Source: Vitis vinifera
Taxonomy: Eukaryota > Streptophyta > Magnoliopsida > Vitales > Vitaceae
DNA length: 64,000 nt
Assembly: GCF_030704535.1 (NCBI RefSeq)
Contig: NC_081818.1
Span: 26,451,001 to 26,515,000 of the forward strand
Reading direction: 5' to 3'
The notes beneath the pieces were generated by a model. That model was given only the letters and a program-made list of their open reading frames with translations. It made no database searches and was not told the DNA's origin. Positions 40,470 to 53,640 of the stretch are shown here, in pieces. The position numbers were made by a program, and so were the translations under genes. Within the stretch, counting starts at the first letter, position 1. Each line of letters starts with the position of its first letter.

Positions 40470-43400
40470 CTCAGTCTCCCAAACCTATTAGGACCTTGTG
40501 CCCTACCTTTTTGGGACTTCAATGGGACCCTAACTCCTTTCCCCTACCGTCCAACCTTGCTTGTATGATCTAGCTGGATCACAACAGTACTTTCCATATA
40601 CATAAATATCTCTCTTTTTCAAACCCCTTTCTTAATACTTTCTATTTTATTTCTTTTCCTTTTTTTTATTTTTTTTTATTTCTTTCCTAAAAGAATACTT
40701 TCCATTTTCTATCTCATGGTTTTTTGAAGTATTTTTAATTCTTTTCTAAAAAAAATAATTTCTATATATTAAAATCTATTTAAACCACCAAGGTATTAAA
40801 AAAAAAATTATTATCTCAAATTAAAAAAATGTTAAAATCAATTCTAAGGATATAAGGCAAATTAATAAATTTTATATAAAAAAAATATTACAATTTTTTA
40901 GTTTTAAAAACAAAAAGTAGGAAATATATTGAAAATTTTTTGTTTTTTTAAAATTATTTTTTATGGTAAAAAATAATAATAATTGTGGGTGTTCATTAGC
41001 CCTTTTAAAAATTTGTTTAAAAAAAATTGAATAGATTTTTGTTCAAAATTTGTCAATTTTGTAATAAATACACATTAAATGAATTTTTTAATTTCAAAAT
41101 TATGATATATAATATATGGTTTTTATTGTACCTGAATTTTAGCATTTTAGTAATTTTCCCTAAAATATTAGTTTCAAACATTAAATGTGTCAACAACAAT
41201 CATGAAATAGTTGTGGAATTTCTGTGCATTATATAAACCATAGAGATGTAAATATGAAAGCATTGTATGGTGATGATGCACAAAAATTAGGTGAACCAAG
41301 AAATTGAAAATAAATATTTATTAATAAAATAAGAAAAATTAGATGATTTGAAAAAATTTAAAAAGTCTGACTTTGTATGGTGTAATATTGTTTGATTCAA
41401 TGGGTTTTCATGACCTTCAAATATATCTACAAGATTAAGAGGAATTTATACTACTATCCGATGTGGACTTTGAATCAACCTAATAATACTTTTAAAAAAA
41501 CAATTTTCAAAAAAGTTTTTGAAAGCTTTAAAAAGTTTTTACTTGTTTTTAGAAATAAAATTCTATTTAAAAACTTGGTGTGATCTCACAAAAAACCTTC
41601 GATTTATTGGATAATATTTTTAAAAACAGATTTCAAAAAAGTTTTTGGAAGTTTTGAAAAGTTCTTAAAAAAATTTAAAATATTCTTTATTTTTTCAATT
41701 ATTACTCAAAAAAATTCTTAAAACAAACAATTGAAAATATCTTAAAACTATTCTAAAAATAATTTATTTAAAAAAAAAGTCTGAAAAACAATTTTTTTGA
41801 TTAAAAATTTGTCAAATATGTTTTTTTGTTTTAAATACAAAACATGTTCTATAACTTGGAAAATAGCTTTTTTTTCTGTTCTAAATAATAGAAAATTATT
41901 TTCAAGATTGGTGATCAAATAGCCATTTGTTTCTCATACCCCTTCATTACTTGTCGGTGAGTTTTTCCTCAAATCATTAATTTGAACATTCGACAAATGA
42001 TATCCTTTCATCCAAAGTTTCCATGCATGATTGATCTGAAATCCATGCATATTTGACCACAAGAAAAAGTTAACTGGTAGTTAGGCATACTCAATCCAGG
42101 GACAATGACATGTATAATAACATACAAATCTTATAAATATTGAGTTGTAATATGAATTCTATCATATTACACATATTTAATCAAATTAATTTTCATTAAT
42201 TTAAAAAAAAAGAAAAAAAAAAAAAAGGTTCTTGCCTATTAATTAAAGTTAAAGAAATATTTCATTCATGTTGGATTGTGAAGCCTAATTCAGTTTTATT
42301 GTACTTTGTTTGGGATGTCAGAGATCGAGTTACCTGGTTAGCTTGCGAGAATCGAACTGCAATTAAGATACTTTTTTTTAGAGTTTCATAATTATAATTT
42401 TTTTTTTATTAATAAATTATTGAGTGTTGGTATACTTCACGAACGTATCTTATCTTCTTTTTTATTTTCTACTCGTGTGTGTGATTTGATTAACGATTCC
42501 TACATGAAGCAAAGGGGTGTCCCTTTATCTTTTTGACCATGCCATACTAGCATTATCTTCCAAACACTTCAAATCCAAATCCCCTTAATATCCAAAGCAT
42601 CTTAGCTAGAATATTGTGTTCACACAACATTTGCAAGAATAAACACTTGGTTCTAAAGATTTTGACCATCGTATTATAATATTACAAAGTTAGAATAAAT
42701 TGACTGCTGGTACATGTCATTATCAAAAAAATTGGTGAAAAGAGAAAATTAAAAGGCAATGCCTCAACTAATAGAGCTTGAGGTACTATATCACTAATCG
42801 ATTGAGAGAGTGGGGATAGGGGTTGTTTGGTAGGTGAAGTTTTGTGTCTGGGCCAGTTGGATTGGTGGGGTACCATTTTTGTACCCTTCTTGATCGAGCA
42901 AACCCATTAGCCTCAAAGTAACCCCCATATCTTAAAGTTCAGTTTTTTCATGCTTAAACACAAAATGATTTTGTATAAATTGATTTTCATGTTGTGGGTA
43001 TGATGATTTGAAGTGGTGGATTGGTGAAGGGGAGAAGGGAGGTTGGGGGGAATTTGGTAGGAGTGAGGGGGAAGAGAGGAATGTGTGGATGATATTTGAA
43101 ACTTTGGAAACCAGTTAGATGAAAAGGGCAAGGCCCCAAGTTAAAGGTGAACATATTCCTCAAGGTAAACTACCCGTCCAAGGAGTCCCTTCCCTCTTCT
43201 ACTGCCCAACACCCCACTGTTTGTTTCTTTCTCAAGTATTCTTGCTTGTATGCAGGACACGACCGCTGGATCCGCTGGATCTGAAATCTTACTACCCCAC
43301 AACCCCTGAATTGCCACAAACTGTCACTGTCCATCATCTAAGGGCCCTCAACGTGTCTTGGAGGGTGTTCCAAACGCCAAGGCTACTCCCTTGCTGAGAG

Positions 43401-44587
43401 AAATGAAACATGATCAAGTTCTTTGGAATGTTTTGTTAAATTATTGGGTGTTTCAAGAAGTTTAATCCATTAGTTTGAGAGAAATGGAAGTATGAAATGG
43501 CCATCACAACATCGTCTACATAGTTAGAAAGAGTCCACTATATATATAGCGTTAGAACTTATTCCCAATATTGTAAAATTGTCTATATAATTAAAAAGAA
43601 CCCATTACATATAGTGTCAAAATTTCTTTCATAAATTATATCCTTAAGTATACACAACATTGTGCATATCCTATAACGATAGAACCACTTACTAATAGAG
43701 TTCCATATTGAGGTTAAAAATCGACTATGATATTATTTGTAATGACTCGTTTCCTCTTATAAAAAAAACGTGTCCAGTGCATCTATACATTGTTGAGAAC
43801 CTTTTCCCCTAACCGACCTGAGATATCACATGGTGATTCTGAAAAGGTGCATTATTCATATATGCCTCGTATGGTCTTATCCATTTGCTTAAGGTCAAGT
43901 CCCAAAGATGTTCTCTGATGCCATCTTTATTCTTTTGCAAATTGGTCTGAGAGGAAAGTCATATTCTCTGGACCAAAGTGAAAAATTTAGACTGCTTTCT
44001 GAGAAGATCTAAAAGAAGAGTTGAGGAATGTTAGGTGGTAAAACACAATCTTTCAACATGGAGCTGTGGATTTGTCCTGGGCTGTGACCAAGCAAAAATC
44101 CGGACAATACATGAAGATTCATGAAAATGATTTGGAAAAGCTTTGCACTTTCCCAGTTCTCCCCAGGGGGGCAGAATTATAACCTTATTTCAGAAACGGC
44201 GAAAACCATACAAAATGACAAAATGTGTCACCGTCCTATATGTCAGCCTCAAGCCATTTCAGACGGTAAGGTAGTACAAGAATGCCACTCAAAGGCACAA
44301 TTTAAAACTAGAGTAGCAACATAGCAAAGTGAGACATGAATATATTTTATTGCAATGGCTTAAACAAAAATTTATTGATTGGACTACTACCAATACACAC
44401 ACCAAACAAGATTCTTATTCTAAAGCGATAGCTCATTAAGGTTACGGAGTTGAAGCAAGCGTTGACGCAATATAGGATTGTGGATTCGGGTTGATAAACC
44501 ATACATGGTAGGACTATATGACTATAGGATAGGTGTGTTACAGGTGGGCCTCAACTAAAACCCATAACATGCAGACATGTCATATTC
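40470..44587. other. Intergenic, mostly AT-rich; decayed repeat possible
   Basis: From 40600 to 42500 the DNA is AT-rich and featureless. A 92-codon open frame at 43119-43397 (plus) has no recognisable motif and no supporting context. Sequence at about 43480-43830 (ending CCGACCTGAGATATCACA) looks like a decayed dispersed repeat. The bases next to 44587 should hold the G6PDH 3'-UTR. Confidence 0.35.
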
Positions 44588-47500
44588 CTATAAGGTTGGA
44601 GGTATCCATATATAGCCATGTGTTTGGACATAACCGGATTTTGAGAGCAGCTCATCTGCTTCAGATGGACCTCGGCTTCCAGGCTTATATGGAATTGGCT
44701 TCATTTCTCCATTGTCAATTCTGTGCAGAAGAGGTGTGAAAATCTCCCAGGCCGCCTGATCATTGAAACCATGGAATCATCAGTTTGGAAGTATGTAATC
44801 TATGCTAATAACTATCTGAGTTAAGATTGCCTCTACCTTCAACTCATCTCTGCGAACAAAATGCTGCTGATCACCTCGTATCCTGTGAAACCAAAACCCG
44901 ATCTCAATATTTGATTTCCACGTGCCCCATCCTTCTAGGTTTATTCTACTTTTATTTTTTTTCCTTTTTAAGTGCAAGATAGCTCATTTGCCTAGTCCAT
45001 AGGCTAGGATCACATTGCTCAAGTGTGGAACCCTAGACCTTCCCCAGTGGGTGGTCAGGAGACACCAATAGTTGCATAGGCTAGTAACTATTTCTATAGT
45101 TGTCATCTCAGGTAAAGTTATATTAAATCCACATTATCATGTCTGCTATTCCTTGCAAGCTCAGTAGACTTCCATGCCCACATAAATTGATGGCTTAAAA
45201 TGGTAGCAGCACATATGGTTTAATAATGAATGCCAAAACATATTCTGAATTGAGAATGGATATGAGGTCATACGTATCAAGAATTAGACGTTCATAAGCC
45301 TCTGGAATTGTAAACCCTTGATAACGTTGTCCATATGACAAGTCTAGTTCGCTTTGTACAGTTGACATTTCAAGCCCAGGCTGCTTGACCTGCATGAGAA
45401 GTAATACGTCAGTGCACATAAACGATAACCTTCAGATTCCTGAGGCAATGTTATACATGTAATAATATCATTTGAGGATCCTAAAATGAGAATATTGGCA
45501 AAATCTTGGAGATGGGGGGAGTGGGATGCCTAGGTTAACTAATAACAAACAAACTGAAGCTGCAATAGATCTTAGGTGTCAAGTTTTCCTTTGTGAATTT
45601 GCCTCTTTTCCATATCTCATTTACTCTTCAATCTCACCATGTCAGCACAAAAAGGAAGGCACCAAGTGAGAGGTTCAACTTGGCTTATCAACTTTACCAA
45701 AATCCATCTTAAGTGGAAGAATTTTAAACATTTGTTTGCAATCAGATCCTTTAGCAGTATTAATTGACGAAAATTGGGTTGAAGGAGGCCCAGAAAAAAA
45801 AAAAAAGGCACAACTCAGAACAGAAATCCACCTGCCTTTATTTTTATTTCCTGCAAATATTGTACAAAGTGGAATCCATCAAAAAAGTGGGTCCCAACCT
45901 TTTACCTAGCGCTGATGCAGCAATATCTTTGAGCTTAAATTTACATAAATGAAAGAAATAAATAAGGAGATCTGGATCATGTGACAGTACATCTGTCATG
46001 AAATTGAGTTCATAATAAAAAGAGGTCTCATCTAGTTTGTTAGCTGTTTGTTTACTTTGGTACCTTTCCTTCTCTCTCTCTTTTTTTTTTTTTTGTTGAA
46101 ATGATTGAAATAAGAAAGATATTCTTAAATTGAACAACCAAACCCAACAACACAACCCACCCTCATGTGCATACAAATATACAAACTTACATGCGCACAC
46201 ACACACACATATATATATATAGATAGATGGATAGATATCTGTATGTATATCAGATAAAAACAAGGATATGATAGTAATATATGAAGTATTTATAACAATT
46301 AACCCAGAGATAATTCCAGGGGTGTCAACTGTTCCCTAAGAATCCAACAATGAGTGTTTGTGAATATCAAAATTCAAACATATGCGTCAGAGAATTGTTT
46401 CAATATGTCAACAAGAAACATTGAGTTATGGGACATCATACTCCAGAATTTCTCATAGTATGAGGCTAGAGATTGCGGTGTATCTAAAGCAATGAAATGG
46501 ATTGTTGTTTTGACTGTAGCATGCAAATTTGAGCTACCAAGTTTCTCTAATTTGGAATAGTTGGATGATCATGAGTTAACTAAAAAGTTCAACAAGGTAC
46601 AAGGAAAGGTGAAAATTCATTAGAGAGTTATAGTGGCTAATAAAGATTAGCAGCCTCTATATTAAGATCTGAATAGGAATAGATATGGAATCATAAGAAT
46701 CCACAAGCTCAAATATTATAGATGCCCTAATGACATAATTAGAATCAGTAACGCACCGTAAGCTTCATGTAAATGGCCTCTAAAGGTTGGAGGCGTATTA
46801 CAAATTCATTTCTCCCCTGCCTTTGACCTAAACACAGAAACCATCTGAATATTAATAAAATATTAAAGCAACAATTTGATTTAAAGATCTCTGCTTGAAC
46901 CAATGTTTATGACTAAAGCAGTTAATAGTCATACTTCTCTATCCATGGAGGCATACAGACAGTTACCATCAAATCTAAACTAACCATGGGACATAGATTC
47001 ACCTGTAGCATAACAGACAAATTGACAGTTAAAAGGCCTTACATTAAAGGCCCTATCATTACCTGGGAATTTAGTCAGAATTTTAACACCTGGGGTTGTT
47101 AAAGGTTCGATCACTTCCAATTCCCACTATACAAAAGTTCTTACTCCCACTTATACAGGTAGGGATTTGTCCAAACAGCACTAGTTCACAAGTCATCACC
47201 TAAATTAACTCAGAGTCATTTTCATTGAACTATTACTTGAACTTAAGTTTGATATGAAAACTTGAGAAGATATTCAAGTAAATAAACCAAACATGTGAAA
47301 AGAAATCAAGTAAAATACTAAAAGGTCTGATGCCATACATCTGTAGATATCACCAGGAACATCCTTGAATTGAATGCGAATTTCTGCCTTCCTTGAATTT
47401 AGTGCTTTCCCTGCTTTAAGTATAAAAGGAACACCTGCAAAGAAAATATTATGGCATTGGTTGTGAGAAGAGGTTGGATCTGGTAATGCTCTCAGTAATC

Positions 47501-50232
47501 CAATGCATAACGAATAAAACAATCATTGGGAACTGAATTGCATCTGAAACAACAAAAATAATTTACTGATGGGAGGTTTAGAAAACTTGCCTCCAAACAG
47601 TGAAGTATTTTATAAAGAGGATAAATTAAATGCAATAATTTATAAATAAATTCTCACACCTTCCCATCTTTCATTGTGTATACGCAGAATCATAGATGCA
47701 AAAGTTGGGGTATTTGAAAGGTCAGGAACTGTTGGGTCATCTGTGTAACCTTCGTATTGTCCAAGAACAACCTCATCATCAGTAATAGGAAGCACTGATT
47801 GAAGAACCTGAATTTCACATCACAATTATCAAGTGGTACAGGAAACGACATGTATGGGACAATACAGAAACCTCACAAAATATAGAGGACCTTATCTAAA
47901 AGAGAGTTAGCCATATGTCACAGGAAATGGCATGTAAGGGATGAAATAGAAGCCTGACTAAACATAGATGACCTTATGAAAAAGAGTGTTAACACTTAAC
48001 CATAGGGCACAAAATTTATATTGTAGTCTTTTATTTATTTAATTTTTTGCACCTGTTGGGACTTGAACATGGAACTCCCCACATCCCTACCTGAATCCTT
48101 TGCCACTTGAACTAGGCCTCAAGGTCAATTTATAGTCCTTTTAGTTGCATGTCCATAAACATTCATATGTTCCTATGAACTTAATTTCCATGAAAATTCC
48201 TTTTGTCCATTTTGTTCATCTGAAGAGTTCCTTGTTTTAAAGGGACAAGGGATGCATTTTATTTTGATTATTAGAAGATGTCAACAAAATTTTTAGTAAA
48301 TAATAAAATAAAACAGTTGCCTATGAGTTTTATGTGAGAGAGTATCAAAGTATGCACCTTCACTTTCTCATCTCGGATGTGCTCAGGTTTGAGAGAGACG
48401 GGCTTCTCCATGGCAACCAGGCAAAGGACCTGTAAGCAGTGAAAACTAGCGTATGTAAGTATTGAAAGAAGAAGAGGCTATACATTCAAGTTCTATTCAA
48501 ACATTGCTATGATACTCCATGGAATAAAAATTGTTCTTCCAAATATAACAGAAGCTTTCCTATCAAATACAGTAGCAAGAGTTTCCAAGTTGCTAGCAAA
48601 ACTTAGGACTGGTTCAACAAACCACCCACTCCAAGGCAGGGATCCGTGTTATGGAAAAACCTGGTTTACAGTGTGTCACACTTTGGAACAGACGGGTATT
48701 AAATGTAGCAATTCCCCAAAGTCTAGGACTCGTTACACGGCCACGTAAGTCTCAGAGCACACTGTCTGTTTTGATTATGTTCTTTAAGGAACATGCATAA
48801 ATTGAAAGTTTCTGACAATGCATACATGATATAAAATACAAAATCTGTGCAGTGGATGTCAATGGATTATCAAGTAGAAAAGAGTGAAGAAAGTAAATAA
48901 TTCATTAGTAAAAAGAAGTGGTGGCATGTTTGTAAGCATCCAAACTAGTGGTGAAGGAATGCCCTCACTGCTGTGTGCTTCAGTAAAAAATAATTATTCC
49001 AACAGATTAAAAAAAAAATAAACAATTCAATGCAAATGCTGACAGTACTGTTAAAACACTTAATAACATGGTCTTACTTGCAGTAGATGATTTTGAATAA
49101 TATCACGGATAATTCTGCAAAAAAGTAAACAACAGGCAATTAATACATGCTTTGAAGGTCAATTATTAGAAAATAAAACATGGACTATGGAGTATGCTGA
49201 TAACATAAACTCTGCAAATCTTTTTTCAGTTTAGAAAAAAAAATTTAAAAGTTTCTTCCAGAGAAAGTGGATCATAAAGATTGAAGTTTACTAAAAAATA
49301 TACAATCAGTTCATAATAAGTTTTAAATATACATTCAATAATGAAAAAGAGATGCTAATAAAAAATAAAGCCTTATATTACTGATTCCCTTGCTAGTGTT
49401 CAATGGCATACCCATATTCATCAAAATATCCACCACGACCTTCAGTTCCAAAATCCTCCCTGAACACAATCTGCCAAAGAAAAAAAATAATAGCCACATG
49501 CTTAAGTTTATGGCATATTACTTATTTTGAAATAGAAAACGATCAGAGACTTCAACATTTTGAGGTAACCATGTACAACTATGCTTCAATTGGAGAAAAA
49601 TGGCATTTGAATCCCAGAATTTTAACACTGGAAATGGTTGTTACTGAAATTTTAAATGGTACATTAATTTAAACAATGTGAAAGATATACCATATGCAAT
49701 CTAGTGCAACTAAAAGGGACTAAGTAAACTTTGTTGAGTCATAAATTTCCTTGAAAGTAACAAGCACCTTGAAAATACAATACAACTGAGTCCCAAACAG
49801 TAAATTATTTGTAAGTTAACCCCTTCCACACTAACATGAAAGTGGAATAGCCACTAAATGGCAAATAATATTGTTCATCTGATTGAAGACCATACTTGAG
49901 GATACCACCTAAATCTTATAGTTAATAATTTACTTTCATGGTCTCACCCTGTAAATAAGTTTCAGAGGTAATCACCAAAATAAGGAATCTAACCTGTACA
50001 TTATCAATGTTGTCACGGTTCCAGAGGGGCAAAAACATGCGATTTGCAAAACGAAGTACCAACTGCAAATGTAAGTGGCATAAGGAGAGAAATCAGCAGA
50101 CATTTCAAAATAGGGCATACAAAGACAAACATTTTATTATTATTTTTTTTTATCAAATAAAGACACAATTTTTATGATACATGTATTACCAAATTCTGCA
50201 CGAGTTCCTTTCCCAGATAGTGATCAATACGG

Positions 50233-50267
<35 letters not shown>

Positions 50268-53090
50268 GGCACTAAGTTGCTCTGCAGAATCCAAATCCTT
50301 GCCGAAAGGCTTCTCAACCACAATGCGTGTCCATCCACCAAGATTAGCTGGAAAAGATCACATCAAGGCATTCATAAAGATCTAGATTTACAGGTTCTGA
50401 ACCTAAATACTGGTAGGCTTCAGCATCTACTTGAACTGGGAATCTTAAAATGTCAGCAAACCTATGACAGGTCTCCCAATGGATAACATTTTAATTCACA
50501 GGAATAAGAGCTGGCACTATCATTCAATACATTTGGCGTTCAGGTCATATTAGTGAAATACCACACAGTAAAAAGGTAAATTTTTTATATAAACTCGGAA
50601 AGATGAAGGCCAGATAACTCTTTTTTTAATACATATTTGACTATTGATTATCTAATATTTCCTAACATTAGTTGAGTGAAAAATGGATATTATCAGAGTA
50701 TATCGCTGATCACACCTTTCAATTAGTTCTGCAGGATCACCAAGCACAAGTTCAATAAAATCAACATATACAGAGAAACAAGTAATAAGTTACTAAACCA
50801 AGATTCCTCAACATTACCAGACCTAGTCCTCATTGATTTTTCCTTCCTTACTGGCTTAAGGTCTTTCTAACTTTTCCTAGTTAAGAATTTTATCTTAAGG
50901 CTCCTCTCAGAAACACTTTGAAGCAAACACAAGAAGATAAAAATACAAAACTCAGCTATTTTGTCAATGATTATGAAACCTTTTGGTATAACACTAGATT
51001 CCATGAATGCAATGCAGTTCTTAAATTTACTAGCATAAGTACCAATCTTCATGAAGCTTCTCCAAAGATAAAAAATAAATAAAAAAAATGCATTTATTTT
51101 AATCATAGGTAGGACGAAACATGTCTGCTTTAGTCGGCTTAATTCAAATTACTTTGTTCATCTGAAATCCAGATCAAGACCTAATGGAAATTGAAAGTGC
51201 ACCTTGACAAGATAAATAACCAAATCATACTTAAGCCTGAATGCATAGATACTGACTCACAGAACCAATCTGGTAAAGGAAACTTACATTTATTCATGCA
51301 ACAAAGCTTGATCATCCTGCAGACAGACGGATATACTGATGGAGGAAGTGCAAGATAAAAGAGTCTCCGTGATGATCCTTCTTGAGAGTTTTTTGAGAAT
51401 TCATGCTCAGCGATCTCCTTATCCAATAAACGAAAACCGTCCTCGGCATCGTATGATCCACTCACATATTTGATCTAAAAATTTAATTATCAAAGTAATT
51501 ATGAAGTTCCTAGTAGGAACATAACAAATAAATAGCTCACCAAAAAAATGTATGTCCAACAGATATACTGACCAGTTGCAAAAATTTAGATACTTCTTCT
51601 GAATGCTCGGATGTAGCATCCTTGTTGATAAGGTATCTGCAGACATTATTCAAATGTCAATCAGTTTCATTAAATGATGTAAATGCTGGCCATTGAATGA
51701 ACATTCCCTCCCTTTCCTCTACCTCACCCCACAAAAATCAAAAATAAAGAAAAGGACAAAAACAAGGAAAATAAATAAAGAAAGAAAAAAAAGAAAAGAA
51801 CAAAACAAAACAAAACATTGAACAAGGAGAAAGCAGAGGCTGCTTTTATGTAAACTTGTTAAACAGAAATACAGAGAATCAAATGAAATAAGAATAAAAC
51901 AACAAGATAACAAAAGAAAATGTAAAAATAAATATTTTCTGAAAAAATAAAAATGCAAAACATCCTAAAATTTTAAAGATATTCAAAAACATATTTCTTA
52001 CTTCTTTTTTTTTCCATGGTAAATTTAGAAGATGAATGTTTTTTTAATTACAAGCCAATTTTCCAACAGAGGAAAAATGACAATTGTTATGGGCTAATGA
52101 TAATTGTTTTTATATTACATTTTATTTATTTGAGGAAAGTGAGGAAGATTAAAAGCATAGGAAAGAAATCTCACCCACGTATGCGATTTCTCAACTCGTC
52201 ATCTGATATCTTGGTCCTTGCATAACCAAAAATGTGTACCTCATTTGAGTGTAAGAATCCCTGTACGCATCACACCAACTCAAAGTTAGCATGCAAGTAC
52301 ATTGTTGCTTGAACAATAACAAAATAGAGTGTCTAAATAGTTCATGTAATCCATGATTCCAGGTTATCTATAATGAAAACAAGAACTGATTTCTCAAGTG
52401 TGCACAGAGGTGTGAGGAGAGATCATCAGGGCAGGGGAGTCTGATTCTAGGAAAGAACCAAAGAAAAGAAAAAGGAAATGTTTGGTAATGCTTAAAAAGT
52501 AACAACTTCTTAGTATTTTACTTTCTTTTCGGTCATTCTTTCTGAGAAGCAAAGGAAACCAAGTGCACACCAATCCACAACAAATCCGATAACCAATGTA
52601 AAGCAAAAAATAAAGAAAATGGGAGCCATATGACAGAGGATGAGTTTTAGAGTTTCATGATGTCAAAACTTCATATCTTTTTTAGTACCATTCACAAAAA
52701 TCAGAAGCTGCTACTTTATTTGATGGCCTCATTCAGAAGGCCGGATTTGCCAACACTGTTATAAGCAAAACACACAGCACAATTCAATTCCCACCAGATG
52801 TTTTAGCATGCCCCCATGGATTGATTTTAGTTTTTATATTAACCCTAATGATCATAACCAAATCACACAAGAACATCAAATTTATATACAAGACACAGCA
52901 AGCAAGCCCGTCAAACCTGGCGGTAAAGGTTGAAGAGAGCTGGAAAAGTCTTCTTCTTGGCAAGATCACCGGAAGCACCAAGCACAATAATAGAGAGACA
53001 CCCAGTTTCCGGCACGTTGTCAATATCTTTTAAGAAGGTATCACTTCTAAGACCAGATCGTTTCTCGACAGACCATGTACTCGATCCCAT
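44588..53090 (-). CDS. G6PD: Cytosolic glucose-6-phosphate 1-dehydrogenase
   Basis: Catalyses the first, NADPH-producing step of the oxidative pentose phosphate pathway. Fifteen coding exons, minus strand: 53090-52917, 52260-52175, 51636-51573, 51474-51288, 50347-50190, 50062-49994, 49470-49412, 49114-49078, 48429-48358, 47807-47660, 47434-47339, 46827-46757, 45389-45274, 44882-44837, 44755-44588. All phases agree, all introns are GT/AG; total 1551 nt, 516 residues. The start [12 protein letters not shown] has no transit peptide and matches cytosolic isoforms (G6PD5/6-like). Landmarks: NADP-binding GASGDLA (38-44), EKPFGKDL (182-189), active-site RIDHYLGKE (210-218), and the C-terminal GYIWIPPTL. 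All key residues are intact. Confidence 0.97.
46195..46236. repeat. (CA)n(TA)n(GATA)n compound microsatellite in G6PDH intron 12
   Basis: AC, AT and GATA/GATG runs follow one another without a break inside the intron between exons 12 and 13. Confidence 0.9.
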
Positions 53091-53640
53091 CTTCTAGACT
53101 GTACAAGCAGGCAAAATTTAAAACTCCGCTCGAATAGGCACAAGTACCATCCACAACATCATTTAACCAAGATTCTCGTGTCAACTTGATACGATATAGA
53201 AAATCAGACTGTTTGGTTGCTGAGAAAAAGTGGGAAAAATAAAGAAATTAAACTTTTTCAAAGAACAAGACGAACGTCCACTCAACTCACCGCACCAAGT
53301 ATTCAGTTCAGTTGATGCCTCGATTTTCCTCCGATCTCTCGGCAACCAAACAGCTGAATTACACCCTTTTTACACAAAAATCAGAAGAGAAAACAAAATA
53401 ACAGCGCAGTAGCACCTTACACGGATCTGAATTAACAGAAATAAAAGGAAATTAAGAGATGAAAAGCTAGAATTGGAAATTAATAGTAGAAGGCAAGAAA
53501 AAAGAGAAGAGACCTTTGAATTGAAAACGGAGACGACGACGCTGAAGACACACCGTTCAACGAAAAACGTTGGATTTATAGTTCACCAACTCCCTTTCAG
53601 CCGCCGTAGTAGAAACAAGCAGAAATGGATATATAAAAAT
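53091..53640 (-). promoter_or_regulatory. G6PDH leader and probable TATA box
   Basis: A TTTATATATCC element reads on the minus strand at about 53628-53637, predicting transcription start near 53600 and a leader of about 500 bases. A possible acceptor (TTGTACAG at about 53096-53105) just before the ATG suggests a 5'-UTR intron, as in other plant cytosolic G6PDH genes. Not proven. Confidence 0.4.

Noticed and set aside
43119-43397. 92-codon frame as a possible small secreted peptide gene
   Set aside because: There is no convincing signal peptide, motif, splice site or promoter, and the composition does not differ clearly from surrounding DNA.
47090-47130. tRNA-like GGTTCGATC word
   Set aside because: No acceptor stem, D arm or anticodon stem can be folded around it.
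51719-51958. 79-codon Leu/Phe-rich frame on the minus strand that looks like a membrane protein
   Set aside because: It lies inside a G6PDH intron and is a translation of an AAAAGAAA-rich tract. Low complexity explains the hydrophobic appearance.
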